Counted from the first letter of the stretch, positions 36,184 through 44,783 are shown. The stretch: 64,000 nucleotides of DNA from Ectopseudomonas guguanensis (GCF_900104265.1 NZ_FNJJ01000017.1:1-64000), one strand, 5' to 3'. The notes: generated by a model not told the origin, from the sequence alone. Numbers and translations are program-made.

Positions 36184-38433
36184 CTACAGGGCACTTTCCG
36201 CAAGCGCCGGCACGGTGAACTGAAACGCCGACCCCTTGCCCAGTTCGCTCTCGACGACGATATGCCCGCCGTGGGCTTCCACTATGCCTTGGGTAATGTA
36301 CAAACCAAGCCCGGTCCCGGTTGGATTGCCATCCTTCGCCGTCCAGTAACGGTCGAACACATGAGGCAGGTGCTCCTTGGGGATGCCCTCGCCGGTATCG
36401 CGCACCGTAAACAGGATGTCATCACCGACAGATTTCGCGCGCACTCCGACCTTGCCCTGTCGTGGGGTGAACTTGATCGCATTGCCGATCAGGTTCGAGA
36501 GCACCTGAAACAGCCGCTCTGGATCAGCGTGAATGCGCAGGTCCGGATCAGCCTCGAAAGAGATGCTGATGTCCTTATCCAGGGCGAGGGGGGCGAGCAG
36601 CGATTGCGCCTCTTCGAACATGTGTCCGACATCGAGCTTCTGCGGGGTGATGGTGTAGCGCCCTGCATCGATCTTCGACGTGTCGAGCAAATCCTCGAGC
36701 AGGGTATTCATCCGTCCGGCGGCCTGCTGCATGGTGTCGAGTGCCGTGGCGATGCGTCGCGAGGTGTGCGGGCCGTCTGAGCTGAAGGTCTTCTGCATCA
36801 TGCCGCAGAGCATCGAAATCACCGTCATGGGGTTTCTCAGGTCATGCGATACCACGGCAACCAGCTCGTCACGGGCACGCACCGCCTCCTGCTCGCGGCG
36901 GACTTGCCGGGAGAGGTCATGCTCCAGCGCCGAGCGGCGCAGGTCGTTGGCCGCAAACAGATCTCCCTGGCTCCATTTGGTTGAGATACCGGCCATCTCG
37001 ACCTTCCAGATTTCGAACGATGTACGAGGCCGCAAGCGCAGGCCTGCATCGGAATTTTCCAGATCCATGGGTTTGCGCGGATCGCCGCTCCAGTTGATGC
37101 TTTCCTTCACCTCCGGACGAAACCACAACACAGCGTTATCCACCGGTTTGGGCAGGCTCATCGCCAGTACACCGCTGGCCACCTGCGGATACTGCGCTGC
37201 GGGCGGATACACAGCAGAAAGGTGATGACTGGAAAACACCGGCTCGCCCCTGTCCTGCAACCATTTGTACAACGCGCGGATTTCCTGGGGCTGCGGGCAG
37301 TTGCCGTATCGGTGTAGCTGCTTGTCTTCGATGATGGCGACACCGCCAGCCGCCGTCAGCGTCATCAGCACGTCAGGTCGTCCTGCCAGCCCATCGAAAA
37401 CGGTCTGCGGCGAATCGATCATTGCCTGATTGAGCAGCGTCAGCGCATCGATTTTCTCTTCACGCTGACGGTTGATCTCCAGCGACTCCATGGCGCTGAT
37501 CTGTAACGACAACACCTGACCGATAGTCTGGCAGGCGCTGCGCAGCTCATGTGGTACGTGCAAAGGCTGGCGATTGCCGCAACTGATCAGACCCCAGAGT
37601 TTGTCGTCCTTGAGCAGGGAGATACTCATCGACGACAGCACACCCATGTTCTTCATGTATTGGCAGTGAATCGGGGAAACGCTGCGCAGCGTGGCGAAGC
37701 TCAGGTCCAGCGGGGTCTGCGTGTCGGGACGCAGCTTAGGCACCAGAGGCACCGGTTGGTAATCGGCGTTGGGGATGATGCGCAGCCAATTGGTGCGATA
37801 CAACTCGCGAGCCTGTTCGGGAATGTCCGAGGCGGGGAAGAACAGACCATTGAAGAGCTCCATTGACGGCGCGGAGGCTTCAGCGATGACCTGACCATGG
37901 CCCTCTTCCTCGAAGCGGTAGATGAGTACCCGGTCATAACCTGTCATCGCCTGAATTTCCCTGACACTGACTTCATACAGCTCCTGCAGCGTGGTCGCTA
38001 CCTGCAGGCGCTGGAGCAGGCGGCCCAGGTTGCTTTTGAGCCCCGCGACGTTTCGCGGCTGGAAATTTTCCACGTGGATTTCCAGCTCCAGGATCAACAC
38101 GCCCTGATACCGGTGCAACAAACCCTCGAATGCCGTGCCATTGATGTGAAAGTGCAGGGGCCCTGCGTCGGAGAACGCTGGACGCACCAACGCCTCGCGT
38201 ACTGCCTCGGTATGGGCCTGGCCAATCAGCTTGTGTAACGGTTGGCCGATCAGTTCTTGCGGCGTGTGCGCCAGCAAGGTTTCGACATTGGCGCTGATCT
38301 GGATGATTTCCAGAGCGGGCTCGCTGAGTGTCAGCAGCAAGCCATGGGGCTGAATCGCGCCGGGGAAGCGGATCGGCTCGTCGGCGCAGTTGTTCAGCAA
38401 GTCTTCAAAGGCATCTTTGTTTTGCGGGGTCAT
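36184..38433 (-). CDS. bphP: Bacteriophytochrome sensor histidine kinase
   Basis: 749 aa red/far-red photoreceptor. The biliverdin-binding Cys is residue 16 (NNCADEP), followed by the PAS domain with IRFPGAIQPHG, a GAF domain with FPASDIPEQARELY, and a PHY domain with the tongue motif RPRTSFEIW. The kinase part has the phospho-acceptor His in AVVSHDLRNPM, N-box NLIGNAIKFT, and GEGIP and GTGLGLYI ATP-lid motifs. There is no attached receiver domain and no response regulator gene nearby, so its partner lies elsewhere. The start overlaps the bphO stop by 4 bases. Confidence 0.95.
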   Translation of the reverse strand: MTPQNKDAFEDLLNNCADEPIRFPGAIQPHGLLLTLSEPALEIIQISANVETLLAHTPQELIGQPLHKLIGQAHTEAVREALVRPAFSDAGPLHFHINGTAFEGLLHRYQGVLILELEIHVENFQPRNVAGLKSNLGRLLQRLQVATTLQELYEVSVREIQAMTGYDRVLIYRFEEEGHGQVIAEASAPSMELFNGLFFPASDIPEQARELYRTNWLRIIPNADYQPVPLVPKLRPDTQTPLDLSFATLRSVSPIHCQYMKNMGVLSSMSISLLKDDKLWGLISCGNRQPLHVPHELRSACQTIGQVLSLQISAMESLEINRQREEKIDALTLLNQAMIDSPQTVFDGLAGRPDVLMTLTAAGGVAIIEDKQLHRYGNCPQPQEIRALYKWLQDRGEPVFSSHHLSAVYPPAAQYPQVASGVLAMSLPKPVDNAVLWFRPEVKESINWSGDPRKPMDLENSDAGLRLRPRTSFEIWKVEMAGISTKWSQGDLFAANDLRRSALEHDLSRQVRREQEAVRARDELVAVVSHDLRNPMTVISMLCGMMQKTFSSDGPHTSRRIATALDTMQQAAGRMNTLLEDLLDTSKIDAGRYTITPQKLDVGHMFEEAQSLLAPLALDKDISISFEADPDLRIHADPERLFQVLSNLIGNAIKFTPRQGKVGVRAKSVGDDILFTVRDTGEGIPKEHLPHVFDRYWTAKDGNPTGTGLGLYITQGIVEAHGGHIVVESELGKGSAFQFTVPALAESAL

Positions 38434-39035
38434 ATCAGTACCTCTCTGCTTTCGAGCCAGCGCTCGAAACAGCCGAATGTGGCTCGGGCCGCCATGACAA
38501 CGGCTCCGCGTTCGCCCGTATCCAGGGATCGGCTACCCAGATAGGCAATGAAATCACGCCAGCGTCGCCCGGTGTCCGCGCCGTAGATATCGAGAAATGC
38601 CGCTCCGTTGTCGGCATTCAGGCCCAGCCGCGAAGCCATTTCCCGGCGCAGGATTTGCCCACCGAGCGTTGCCCCTTCGAGCACATATAGAACGCCCAGG
38701 CAGGTGGGCCTGCAGTTAATTGCCGGCAATGAATGGCAGATCGGCAAACACTCGATGGCCTCGGCCGACAGGCCTAACGCATGCAGGTCTTTGCACAGTG
38801 TGGGTGCTTTGAGGCGCGACACCAGATCGAAATCGGCAGACGTCATGTCGCTGGCGAGCAAAGCGTTTTCAAGCGGCATATAAAAGCCGTAATACGCCTG
38901 CATCAGTCGTTGAAAGGCGTTCGTGTCGAGCAGGTCAGAGAAAAAAGGAAGCTGTCTTTCCAGCCTGATGTGCAGTTCCGCGGTACCGGCACGCAGATCT
39001 TGCAGCACAGGCACTTCGCGGGCCTTGGCTTGCAT
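38430..39035 (-). CDS. bphO: Heme oxygenase BphO, biliverdin supplier for BphP
   Basis: 201 aa from MQAKAREV at 39035, which has AAGG about 9 bases upstream; the longer reading would need a TTG without a binding site. It opens heme to biliverdin, CO and iron. The probable proximal heme His is in TAELHIRLERQLPFF near residue 22, and FYMPLENAL and YVLEGATLGGQIL are conserved in BphO-type heme oxygenases. It is translationally coupled to bphP, so the chromophore is made with the apoprotein. Confidence 0.93.
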   Translation of the reverse strand: MQAKAREVPVLQDLRAGTAELHIRLERQLPFFSDLLDTNAFQRLMQAYYGFYMPLENALLASDMTSADFDLVSRLKAPTLCKDLHALGLSAEAIECLPICHSLPAINCRPTCLGVLYVLEGATLGGQILRREMASRLGLNADNGAAFLDIYGADTGRRWRDFIAYLGSRSLDTGERGAVVMAARATFGCFERWLESREVLI

Positions 39036-39320
39036 GTGGTTGCCCTTGTGAGGGCCACTTGTGGCCAATTTTAAGGTGAGCAGGGGCTAACCCTATCACG
39101 CGAGCTGGGATATCCAAGCTAAAACGGCTCAAACCGGATAAGCGTGTCACTGAAGGCCAACCTGGGAATCAGAGCCTGGCTTGCAGTGTGTCGCACCTGT
39201 GACTTTGATGTGCGAGAGCCGAGGCACGAGGACATGAGCGCGCCAGGTGCTGCATGGAAGACCCCTTGCCGCAGCATAAGGCCCTGGTTGGAAGTGGCAG
39301 CCGTGCCATGCACCCACCAG
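39036..39320. other. Intergenic region between bphO and the tRNA terminator
   Basis: About 285 bases upstream of bphO. Short open frames on both strands have no family resemblance and no good ribosome binding site, so I assign no gene. It must contain the bphO promoter, but I see no convincing -35/-10 pair. Confidence 0.4.
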
Positions 39321-39356
39321 AAAAAACAAAGGGCCCAAGTTTTCACCTGGGCCCTT
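39321..39356 (-). terminator. Terminator of tRNA-Arg transcript
   Basis: On the minus strand, AAGGGCCC (39356-39349) pairs with GGGCCCTT (39336-39329) around a 12-base loop and runs into TTTGTTTTTT (39330-39321). Confidence 0.88.
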
Positions 39357-39364
39357 GATTGATC

Positions 39365-39441
39365 TGGCGCATCCGGCGGGATTCGAACCCACGACCCCTG
39401 CCTTCGGAGGGCAGTACTCTATCCAGCTGAGCTACGGATGC
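39365..39441 (-). tRNA. tRNA-Arg (anticodon CCG)
   Basis: 77 bases including encoded CCA. The minus strand starts GCATCCGTAGCTCAG and ends CGGATGCGCCA. The anticodon stem CTGCC/GGCAG encloses the loop CTCCGAA, giving anticodon CCG, which reads CGG. The T-loop GGTTCGAATCC is canonical. The acceptor stem pairs GCATCCG with CGGATGC. No duplicated 3' end nearby suggests island integration. Confidence 0.97.
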
Positions 39442-39791
39442 GTTGCGGGGCGCAATCATACGCATGTCGGCGGTTAGCGTCCATTCTGCATGAGTGTGCG
39501 TTATTTCGAACGAGCTTTACACTTTTTGGCCTGTGGCAGCCGGTTGACGCAAGTTTTTTATCATTCTTTCGTCGATTTAGCCCCTTCGGCTATTGCCCTT
39601 TGCCGTTGCCGCTCCTAGGATTCGTTTGAGATTTCAAACGGTGCGTTCGGTCATTCTGAACCCCCGCACGTTCAACGGCTCTGAATCCATTACCAGGCCT
39701 CGCACGGTTCGCTTCCCGGCCCTGCGGGTTCTGCCCGTGACTCCAACGACTTTACCCCGACGCCCGGGCGCCGGAACTGAAGGAGACTGCC
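39442..39791 (+). promoter_or_regulatory. Upstream region of gabDT with a palindrome
   Basis: 350 bases without a gene. A perfect inverted repeat, CGTTTGA (39623-39629) and TCAAACG (39634-39640) with a 4-base spacer, lies about 150 bases before gabD and is a plausible regulator site. GGAG precedes the gabD ATG by about 8 bases. Confidence 0.5.
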
Positions 39792-41243
39792 ATGCAACTG
39801 AAAGACCCCCAGCTGCTGCGCCAACAGGCCTATATCGATGGCCAGTGGCTGGACGCCGACAGCGGTCAGACCATCGCCGTGAACAACCCGGCCACCGGTG
39901 AGATCATCGGTCATGTGCCGAAGATGGGCCGTGCCGAGACGCGCCGTGCCATCGAGGCCGCCGAGAAGGCGCTGCCGGCCTGGCGTGCACTGACTGCCAA
40001 GGAGCGCGCCAACAAGCTGCGCCGCTGGTTCGAGTTGCTGATGGAGAACCAGGACGACCTCGGTCGCCTGATGACCCTGGAGCAGGGCAAGCCGCTGGCC
40101 GAAGCCAAGGGCGAGATCGCCTATGCCGCCTCCTTCATCGAGTGGTTCGCCGAGGAAGCCAAGCGTGTCTACGGTGACGTGATTCCCGGCCACCAGCCGG
40201 ACAAGCGCCTGATCGTGATCAAGCAGCCGATCGGCGTCACCGCCGCCATCACTCCGTGGAATTTCCCTGCCGCGATGATCACCCGCAAGGCCGGCCCGGC
40301 ACTGGCCGCCGGTTGCACCATGGTGATCAAGCCGGCTTCGCAGACTCCGTTCTCTGCCCTGGCCCTGGTCGAGCTGGCCGAGCGCGCGGGCATCCCGAAA
40401 GGTGTGCTGAGCGTGGTCACCGGCAGCGCCGGCGAAGTGGGTGGCGAGCTGACCAGCAACCCCATCGTACGCAAGCTGTCCTTCACCGGCTCGACCGAAA
40501 TCGGTCGCCAGCTGATGGCCGAATGCGCGCAGGACATCAAGAAGGTGTCGCTGGAGCTGGGCGGCAACGCGCCTTTCATCGTCTTCGATGACGCCGACCT
40601 GGACGCCGCCGTCGAAGGCGCGCTGATCTCCAAGTACCGCAACAACGGCCAGACCTGCGTCTGCGCCAACCGTATCTACGTGCAGGATGGCGTCTACGAT
40701 GCCTTCGCCGAGAAGCTGATCGCCGCCGTAGCCAAGCTGAAGATCGGCAACGGTCTGGAAGATGGCACCACCACCGGCCCACTGATCGACGAGAAGGCCG
40801 TGGCCAAGGTGCAGGAGCACATCGCCGACGCGGTGAACAAGGGCGCCAAGCTGGCCCTGGGCGGCAAGCCACATGCCCTGGGTGGCACCTTCTTCGAACC
40901 GACCATCCTGGTGGACGTGCCGAAAACCGCTGCCGTGGCCAAGGAAGAAACCTTCGGCCCGCTGGCGCCGCTGTTCCGCTTCAAGGACGAGGCCGAGGTG
41001 ATCGCCATGGCCAACGATACCGAGTTCGGCCTGGCCTCCTACTTCTATGCCCGCGACCTGGGCCGCGTGTTCCGCGTGGCCGAGGCGCTGGAGTACGGCA
41101 TGGTGGGCATCAACACCGGCCTGATCTCCAACGAAGTCGCGCCGTTCGGCGGTGTGAAGGCTTCAGGCCTGGGCCGCGAAGGCTCCAAGTACGGGATCGA
41201 GGACTACCTCGAGATCAAGTACATGTGCCTGGGCGGCATCTGA
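39792..41243 (+). CDS. gabD: Succinate-semialdehyde dehydrogenase
   Basis: 483 aa, NAD(P)-dependent aldehyde dehydrogenase fold; it oxidises succinic semialdehyde to succinate in GABA breakdown. Motifs: ITPWNFPAAMITRKAGPALAAG (cofactor), FTGSTEIGRQLM, catalytic Glu in LELGGNAPFIVFDDADLD and catalytic Cys in NNGQTCVCANRIYV. The C-terminus EVAPFGGVKASGLGREGS is typical of GabD. It is followed 233 bases later by gabT on the same strand, the usual Pseudomonas arrangement. The gap contains a palindromic repeat unit that could lower gabT read-through. Confidence 0.96.
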   Translation: MQLKDPQLLRQQAYIDGQWLDADSGQTIAVNNPATGEIIGHVPKMGRAETRRAIEAAEKALPAWRALTAKERANKLRRWFELLMENQDDLGRLMTLEQGKPLAEAKGEIAYAASFIEWFAEEAKRVYGDVIPGHQPDKRLIVIKQPIGVTAAITPWNFPAAMITRKAGPALAAGCTMVIKPASQTPFSALALVELAERAGIPKGVLSVVTGSAGEVGGELTSNPIVRKLSFTGSTEIGRQLMAECAQDIKKVSLELGGNAPFIVFDDADLDAAVEGALISKYRNNGQTCVCANRIYVQDGVYDAFAEKLIAAVAKLKIGNGLEDGTTTGPLIDEKAVAKVQEHIADAVNKGAKLALGGKPHALGGTFFEPTILVDVPKTAAVAKEETFGPLAPLFRFKDEAEVIAMANDTEFGLASYFYARDLGRVFRVAEALEYGMVGINTGLISNEVAPFGGVKASGLGREGSKYGIEDYLEIKYMCLGGI

Positions 41244-41296
41244 TCCGGTAGCGAGGGCACGGGGCAATTGGCTCCGCGTCTCTCTTGAAGTGCCAT

Positions 41297-41317
41297 GGTG
41301 CGCACGGCGCACCCTAC
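41297..41317. repeat. Single GTAGGG-family repeat unit between gabD and gabT
   Basis: One inward-oriented unit with palindromic core TGCGCACGGCGCA ending in CCCTAC. Confidence 0.65.
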
Positions 41318-41476
41318 GAGTTCGCGACGCGCCTGGCGCTCTGACTGGGCCGTCGCGAACCAGATCTTCCCCCGCCTCCGGCGGCCCGACGCAGTCGATC
41401 ATCGTATGCTGCGGCGACCCACCTCCAGAGGCATTTCCTTGCAACCGAGCCGCCCGATGACGGCCATGAGGACACC

Positions 41477-42757
41477 ATGAGCAAGACCAACGAATCCCTG
41501 CTGCAACGCCGTGCCGCCGCCGTACCGCGCGGTGTCGGCCAGATCCACCCGATCGTCGCCGAGCGTGCCGAGAACGCCACCGTATGGGACGTCGAAGGCC
41601 GCGAGTACATCGACTTCGCCGGCGGCATCGCCGTGCTGAACACCGGCCACCTGCATCCGAAGGTGGTCGCTGCCGTTCAGGAGCAGCTGACCAAGCTGTC
41701 GCACACCTGCTTCCAGGTGCTGGCCTACGAGCCCTACATCGAGCTGTGCGAAGAGATCGCCAAGCGCGTGCCGGGCAACTTCGCCAAGAAGACCCTGCTG
41801 GTCACCTCCGGCTCCGAGGCCGTCGAGAACGCCGTGAAGATCGCCCGTGCCGCCACCGGCCGCGCCGGCGTGATCGCCTTCACCGGCGCCTACCACGGCC
41901 GCACCATGATGACCCTGTCGCTGACAGGCAAGGTGGTACCGTACTCCGCCGGCATGGGCCTGATGCCCGCCGGTGTGTACCGCGCCCAGGCGCCGTGCCC
42001 GCTGCATGGCGTGAGCGAGGACGAGTCCATCGCCAGCATCGAGCGCATCTTCAAGAACGACGCGCAGCCGCAGGACATCGCCGCCATCATCATCGAGCCG
42101 GTGCAGGGCGAAGGCGGTTTCTACGTCAACTCCCCGGCCTTCATGCAGCGCCTGCGCGCCCTGTGCGACCAGCACGGCATCCTCCTGATCGCTGACGAAG
42201 TGCAGACCGGCGCGGGCCGTACCGGTACCTTCTTCGCCACCGAGCAACTGGGCGTGGTGCCGGATCTGACCACCTTCGCCAAGTCCGTTGGCGGCGGCTT
42301 CCCGATCTCCGGCGTGTGCGGCAAGGCCGAGATCATGGACAAGATCGCCCCCGGTGGCCTGGGCGGCACCTACGCCGGCAGCCCGATCGCCTGCGCCGCA
42401 GCCCTGGCCGTGCTCAAGGTGTTCGACGAGGAGAAACTGCTGGAGCGCAGCCAGGCCGTGGGCGAGAAGCTCAAGGCCGGCCTCAAGACCATCGCCGAGA
42501 AGCACAAGGTGATCGGTGACGTACGTGGCCTGGGTTCGATGGTCGCCATCGAGCTGTTCGAAGGCGGCGACCACGGCAAACCGGCGGCCGAGCTGGTAGG
42601 CAAGATCGTCGCCCGTGCGCGCGAGAAAGGCCTGATCCTGCTGTCGTGCGGCACCTATTACAACGTCGTCCGCTTCCTGATGCCCGTCACCATCCCGGAC
42701 GCGCAGCTGGAAAAAGGCATCGCCATCGTCGCCGAGTGCTTCGACGAGCTGGCCTGA
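41477..42757 (+). CDS. gabT: 4-aminobutyrate aminotransferase
   Basis: 426 aa, class III PLP aminotransferase. It converts GABA and 2-oxoglutarate to succinic semialdehyde and glutamate, feeding GabD. Visible are the phosphate-binding SGSEAVENAVKIARAATGR, the AYHGRTMMTLSLTGK stretch, LIADEVQTGAGRTGTFFA (pyridine-N Asp) and the PLP Lys in TFAKSVGGGFPISG. Its natural terminator has been split by a small inserted element (42798-43014). Confidence 0.96.
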   Translation: MSKTNESLLQRRAAAVPRGVGQIHPIVAERAENATVWDVEGREYIDFAGGIAVLNTGHLHPKVVAAVQEQLTKLSHTCFQVLAYEPYIELCEEIAKRVPGNFAKKTLLVTSGSEAVENAVKIARAATGRAGVIAFTGAYHGRTMMTLSLTGKVVPYSAGMGLMPAGVYRAQAPCPLHGVSEDESIASIERIFKNDAQPQDIAAIIIEPVQGEGGFYVNSPAFMQRLRALCDQHGILLIADEVQTGAGRTGTFFATEQLGVVPDLTTFAKSVGGGFPISGVCGKAEIMDKIAPGGLGGTYAGSPIACAAALAVLKVFDEEKLLERSQAVGEKLKAGLKTIAEKHKVIGDVRGLGSMVAIELFEGGDHGKPAAELVGKIVARAREKGLILLSCGTYYNVVRFLMPVTIPDAQLEKGIAIVAECFDELA

Positions 42758-42797
42758 GCCGGACCCTGAGCACGCCTGTGCGTGCTGATGAAAAGAC

Positions 42798-43014
42798 CCG
42801 CCTTGTGCGGTAATGCTGTTTACATAAGAAATGGTCGTACGCGATTAGTCCCCTCGCCCCTTTGGGGAGAGGGTTAGGGCGGGCCGCGTTCGGAGAGGGG
42901 AAACCGGCAGTTTCGCGGTGTTTTCGGCCCTCTCCCCCAGCCCCTCTCCCATAAATGGGAGAGGGGAGCAAAACGTGTGCAACCTTAAGTGAACAGTATT
43001 ACCGCCCTGTGCGG
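42798..43014. mobile_element. Miniature IS4-like element (about 190 bp) inserted in gabT terminator, with target duplication
   Basis: The ends TAATGCTGTTTACATAAG (42811-42828) and CTTAAGTGAACAGTATTA (42984-43001) are imperfect 18-bp inverted repeats. Starting TAAT they resemble the ends of IS4 as I recall them. The flanks CCGCCTTGTGCGG (42798-42810) and CCGCCCTGTGCGG (43002-43014) are direct repeats matching at 12 of 13 positions, in line with the 11-13 base target duplications of IS4-group elements. No transposase is present. The interior is a stack of CCCTCTCCC/GGGAGAGGG palindromes. Removing one flank copy restores a GACCCGC...GCGGGTC terminator with a T-run. Confidence 0.7.
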
Positions 43015-43024
43015 GTCTTTTTTT
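43012..43024 (+). terminator. Right half of the interrupted gabT terminator
   Basis: GCGGGTC followed by TTTTTTT. Its partner arm GACCCGC (42795-42801) now lies about 210 bases upstream across the inserted element. Each side retains a small CCGC/GCGG hairpin, so some termination may persist. Confidence 0.55.
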
Positions 43025-43050
43025 GCCCGAGCATTCATCATTGCTTGACG

Positions 43051-43072
43051 AGGTAAAATGATCGTTTTACCT
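43051..43072 (+). promoter_or_regulatory. Perfect TetR-type operator overlapping the promoter of its regulator gene
   Basis: AGGTAAAA (43051-43058) and TTTTACCT (43065-43072) are exact inverted arms around a 6-base centre. The operator abuts a -35 TTGACG (43045-43050) and overlaps a weak -10 TACCTT (43068-43073), spacing 17. It ends 7 bases before the regulator ATG, so autorepression is expected. Confidence 0.75.
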
Positions 43073-43079
43073 TGATTCC

Positions 43080-43607
43080 ATGAATATCGACGCCAAGCTT
43101 ATATCCGTGGCCGAAGAGCTGTTCGACCGTCACGGCTTCAACGCAACCGGCATGGATCGACTGGCGCAGGCCGCCGGGATGTCCAGCCGCACGCTGTACA
43201 AGCACGCGGGCAGCAAGAACGAGCTGATCGCCGCCGTGCTGATGACACGTGGACAGCGTTTCCTGCGGCGCCTGGAGTTGGACAGCGTCGCGGCGTTGTT
43301 CGATGCACTGGCCAGCTGGATGGGCGAGGAGGGGGCTCGGGGCTGCCTGTTCCTGCGTGCTCAGGGCGAACTCGGCACGGCCCTGCCGGAGGTCACCGAG
43401 GTCGTGGCGGCGTACAAGGCGCGCTTCAGCGAGACGGTGCGGCGGATTCTCACCCGTCAGCTGGGCGCCAGCCCCGATGAGGAACTGGTCGAGCAGGTGG
43501 TCATTCTCTTCGAAGGTGCCACGGCCGCGGCCAGCTACCGCGGCCCGGCTGCAGTGGCCACGGCAGGGCGCGCGGCGACGCTGCTGGCCCTGCGGGGGCA
43601 GGCATGA
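43080..43607 (+). CDS. TetR-family transcriptional regulator
   Basis: 175 aa. The N-terminal TetR helix-turn-helix is at about residues 5-50: AEELFDRHGFNATGMDRLAQAAGMSSRTLYKHAGSKNELI. The C-terminal ligand domain (LFLRAQGEL, YKARFSETVRRIL) is divergent and its ligand is unknown. There is no Shine-Dalgarno before the ATG, and the predicted transcription start coincides with it, so the mRNA may be leaderless. The stop overlaps the MFS start by 4 bases, making a regulator-transporter operon governed by the palindrome upstream. Confidence 0.9.
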   Translation: MNIDAKLISVAEELFDRHGFNATGMDRLAQAAGMSSRTLYKHAGSKNELIAAVLMTRGQRFLRRLELDSVAALFDALASWMGEEGARGCLFLRAQGELGTALPEVTEVVAAYKARFSETVRRILTRQLGASPDEELVEQVVILFEGATAAASYRGPAAVATAGRAATLLALRGQA

Positions 43608-44743
43608 CCCGCGAATGGCGCCTCGGTGTCACGGGCTTCGGCCTGATCGCGGTGTGCTACGGCTTCGCCCGTTTCGCTTTCGGCCTGTTCCTGCCGCAGA
43701 TCGATGCTGATCTCGCTCTGCCGGACGCCGTTGGCGGCCTGATCGCCGGTGGCTCCTTTCTTGGCTACTGCCTCGCCATTGTCGTCGCCGCACAACTGAC
43801 CGAGCGTCTCGGCGCGCGTACCGTCGCCTTCGTTGCCGCATCGATCGCCATGCTCGGTATGCTCGGTATCGCCCTCGCACCATCGGCGTTCTGGCTCGCC
43901 GCTGCGGTATTGCTCGCGGGCGTGAGCACGGGGCTGGCTTCACCGCCCATGGCCGCAGCAGTGGCGGCGATCGTGCAGCCGCAGCGTCAGGACGGCACCA
44001 ATACCCTGATCAACGCCGGCACCAGTGCAGGCGTGATTCTGTCCGGCCCGGTCGCACTGATGTTCGGCGCCGAGTGGCGGCTGGCCTACGGCGTTTTCGC
44101 AGCCGCGGCATGCGTGCTGGCGGTGCTGGCGATTTTGCATGTGCCGCGTACCGCCGCGCCGCCTGTGCAGGCTCACGCCGGGGCGGCACTGTTCAGCGCT
44201 ACCCTGAAGCGACTGGTGGTGGCGTCCCTGCTGATGGGCGCGGCCAGCACGGCCTTGTGGTCGTTCGGCAGCGAGATCGTGGCGCAGCGTCTGGGGTGGC
44301 AGAGCGCCGGGGCCGGATTGCTCTGGGTGGTGATCGGCGCCGCCGGGATCGCCGGCGCCGGGGCTGGCGCTCTGGTCGCCAGGCTGGGCATCGACTGGGC
44401 GCACCGGCTGTGTCTGGCCGCGCTGGCGGCGGCCATCGTCCTGGTCGGCATGGGTGGCGCGCCTGCCCTGGTGCTGCTCGGCGGGGCGTTGTTCGGCGCG
44501 GCCTACATCACGCTGAGCGGCATCTATCTGGTCTGGGGCGTGGCTGCATTGTCAGAACGTCCCGCCACCGGGCTGACCATCGCCTTTCTCGGCATTGCCG
44601 TTGGCCAGACATTGGGTGCACCGGTGTTCGGCGCTCTGGCGAGCTGGCTGAGCCTGACGCATGCCGTGGTGCTCTTCGCGCTGCTGGCGCTGCTGGCAGG
44701 CGCCATGCGCTCGGCTGTGGTCGAGGCTGTGCCCGCGCGCTGA
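43604..44743 (+). CDS. MFS transporter under TetR control
   Basis: 379 aa, twelve predicted membrane helices. N-terminal FGLIAVCYGFARFAFGLFLPQIDADL is typical of the YbfB/MFS_4-like group (CGYGxxRF-type start), and the loop between helices 2 and 3 reads TERLGARTVAF. Substrate unknown; pairing with a TetR regulator suggests efflux of a small toxic or signalling compound. It overlaps the regulator gene by ATGA. Confidence 0.88.
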   Translation: MTREWRLGVTGFGLIAVCYGFARFAFGLFLPQIDADLALPDAVGGLIAGGSFLGYCLAIVVAAQLTERLGARTVAFVAASIAMLGMLGIALAPSAFWLAAAVLLAGVSTGLASPPMAAAVAAIVQPQRQDGTNTLINAGTSAGVILSGPVALMFGAEWRLAYGVFAAAACVLAVLAILHVPRTAAPPVQAHAGAALFSATLKRLVVASLLMGAASTALWSFGSEIVAQRLGWQSAGAGLLWVVIGAAGIAGAGAGALVARLGIDWAHRLCLAALAAAIVLVGMGGAPALVLLGGALFGAAYITLSGIYLVWGVAALSERPATGLTIAFLGIAVGQTLGAPVFGALASWLSLTHAVVLFALLALLAGAMRSAVVEAVPAR

Positions 44744-44757
44744 GGCAGCCATTGCGC

Positions 44758-44783
44758 AGAAAAAGACCCGCGCGAGGCGGGTC
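44758..44783 (-). terminator. Terminator of cupin gene
   Basis: GACCCGC (44765-44771) and GCGGGTC (44777-44783) with a 5-base loop; on the minus strand the stem is followed by TTTTTC. It lies 68 bases beyond the cupin stop. Confidence 0.82.

Noticed and set aside
39144..39362. 72-codon plus-strand frame between bphO and tRNA-Arg
   Set aside because: No ribosome binding site, no domain, and it runs through the tRNA terminator.
39365..39441. tRNA-Arg as an integration site for a genomic island
   Set aside because: No integrase gene and no duplicated tRNA 3' end were seen in the window; flanking genes are ordinary chromosomal genes.
39534..39550. Sigma-54-like TGGCAG...TTGAC sequence upstream of gabD
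   Set aside because: The GG-to-GC spacing is wrong and the -12 GC is missing, so it does not meet the sigma-54 pattern.
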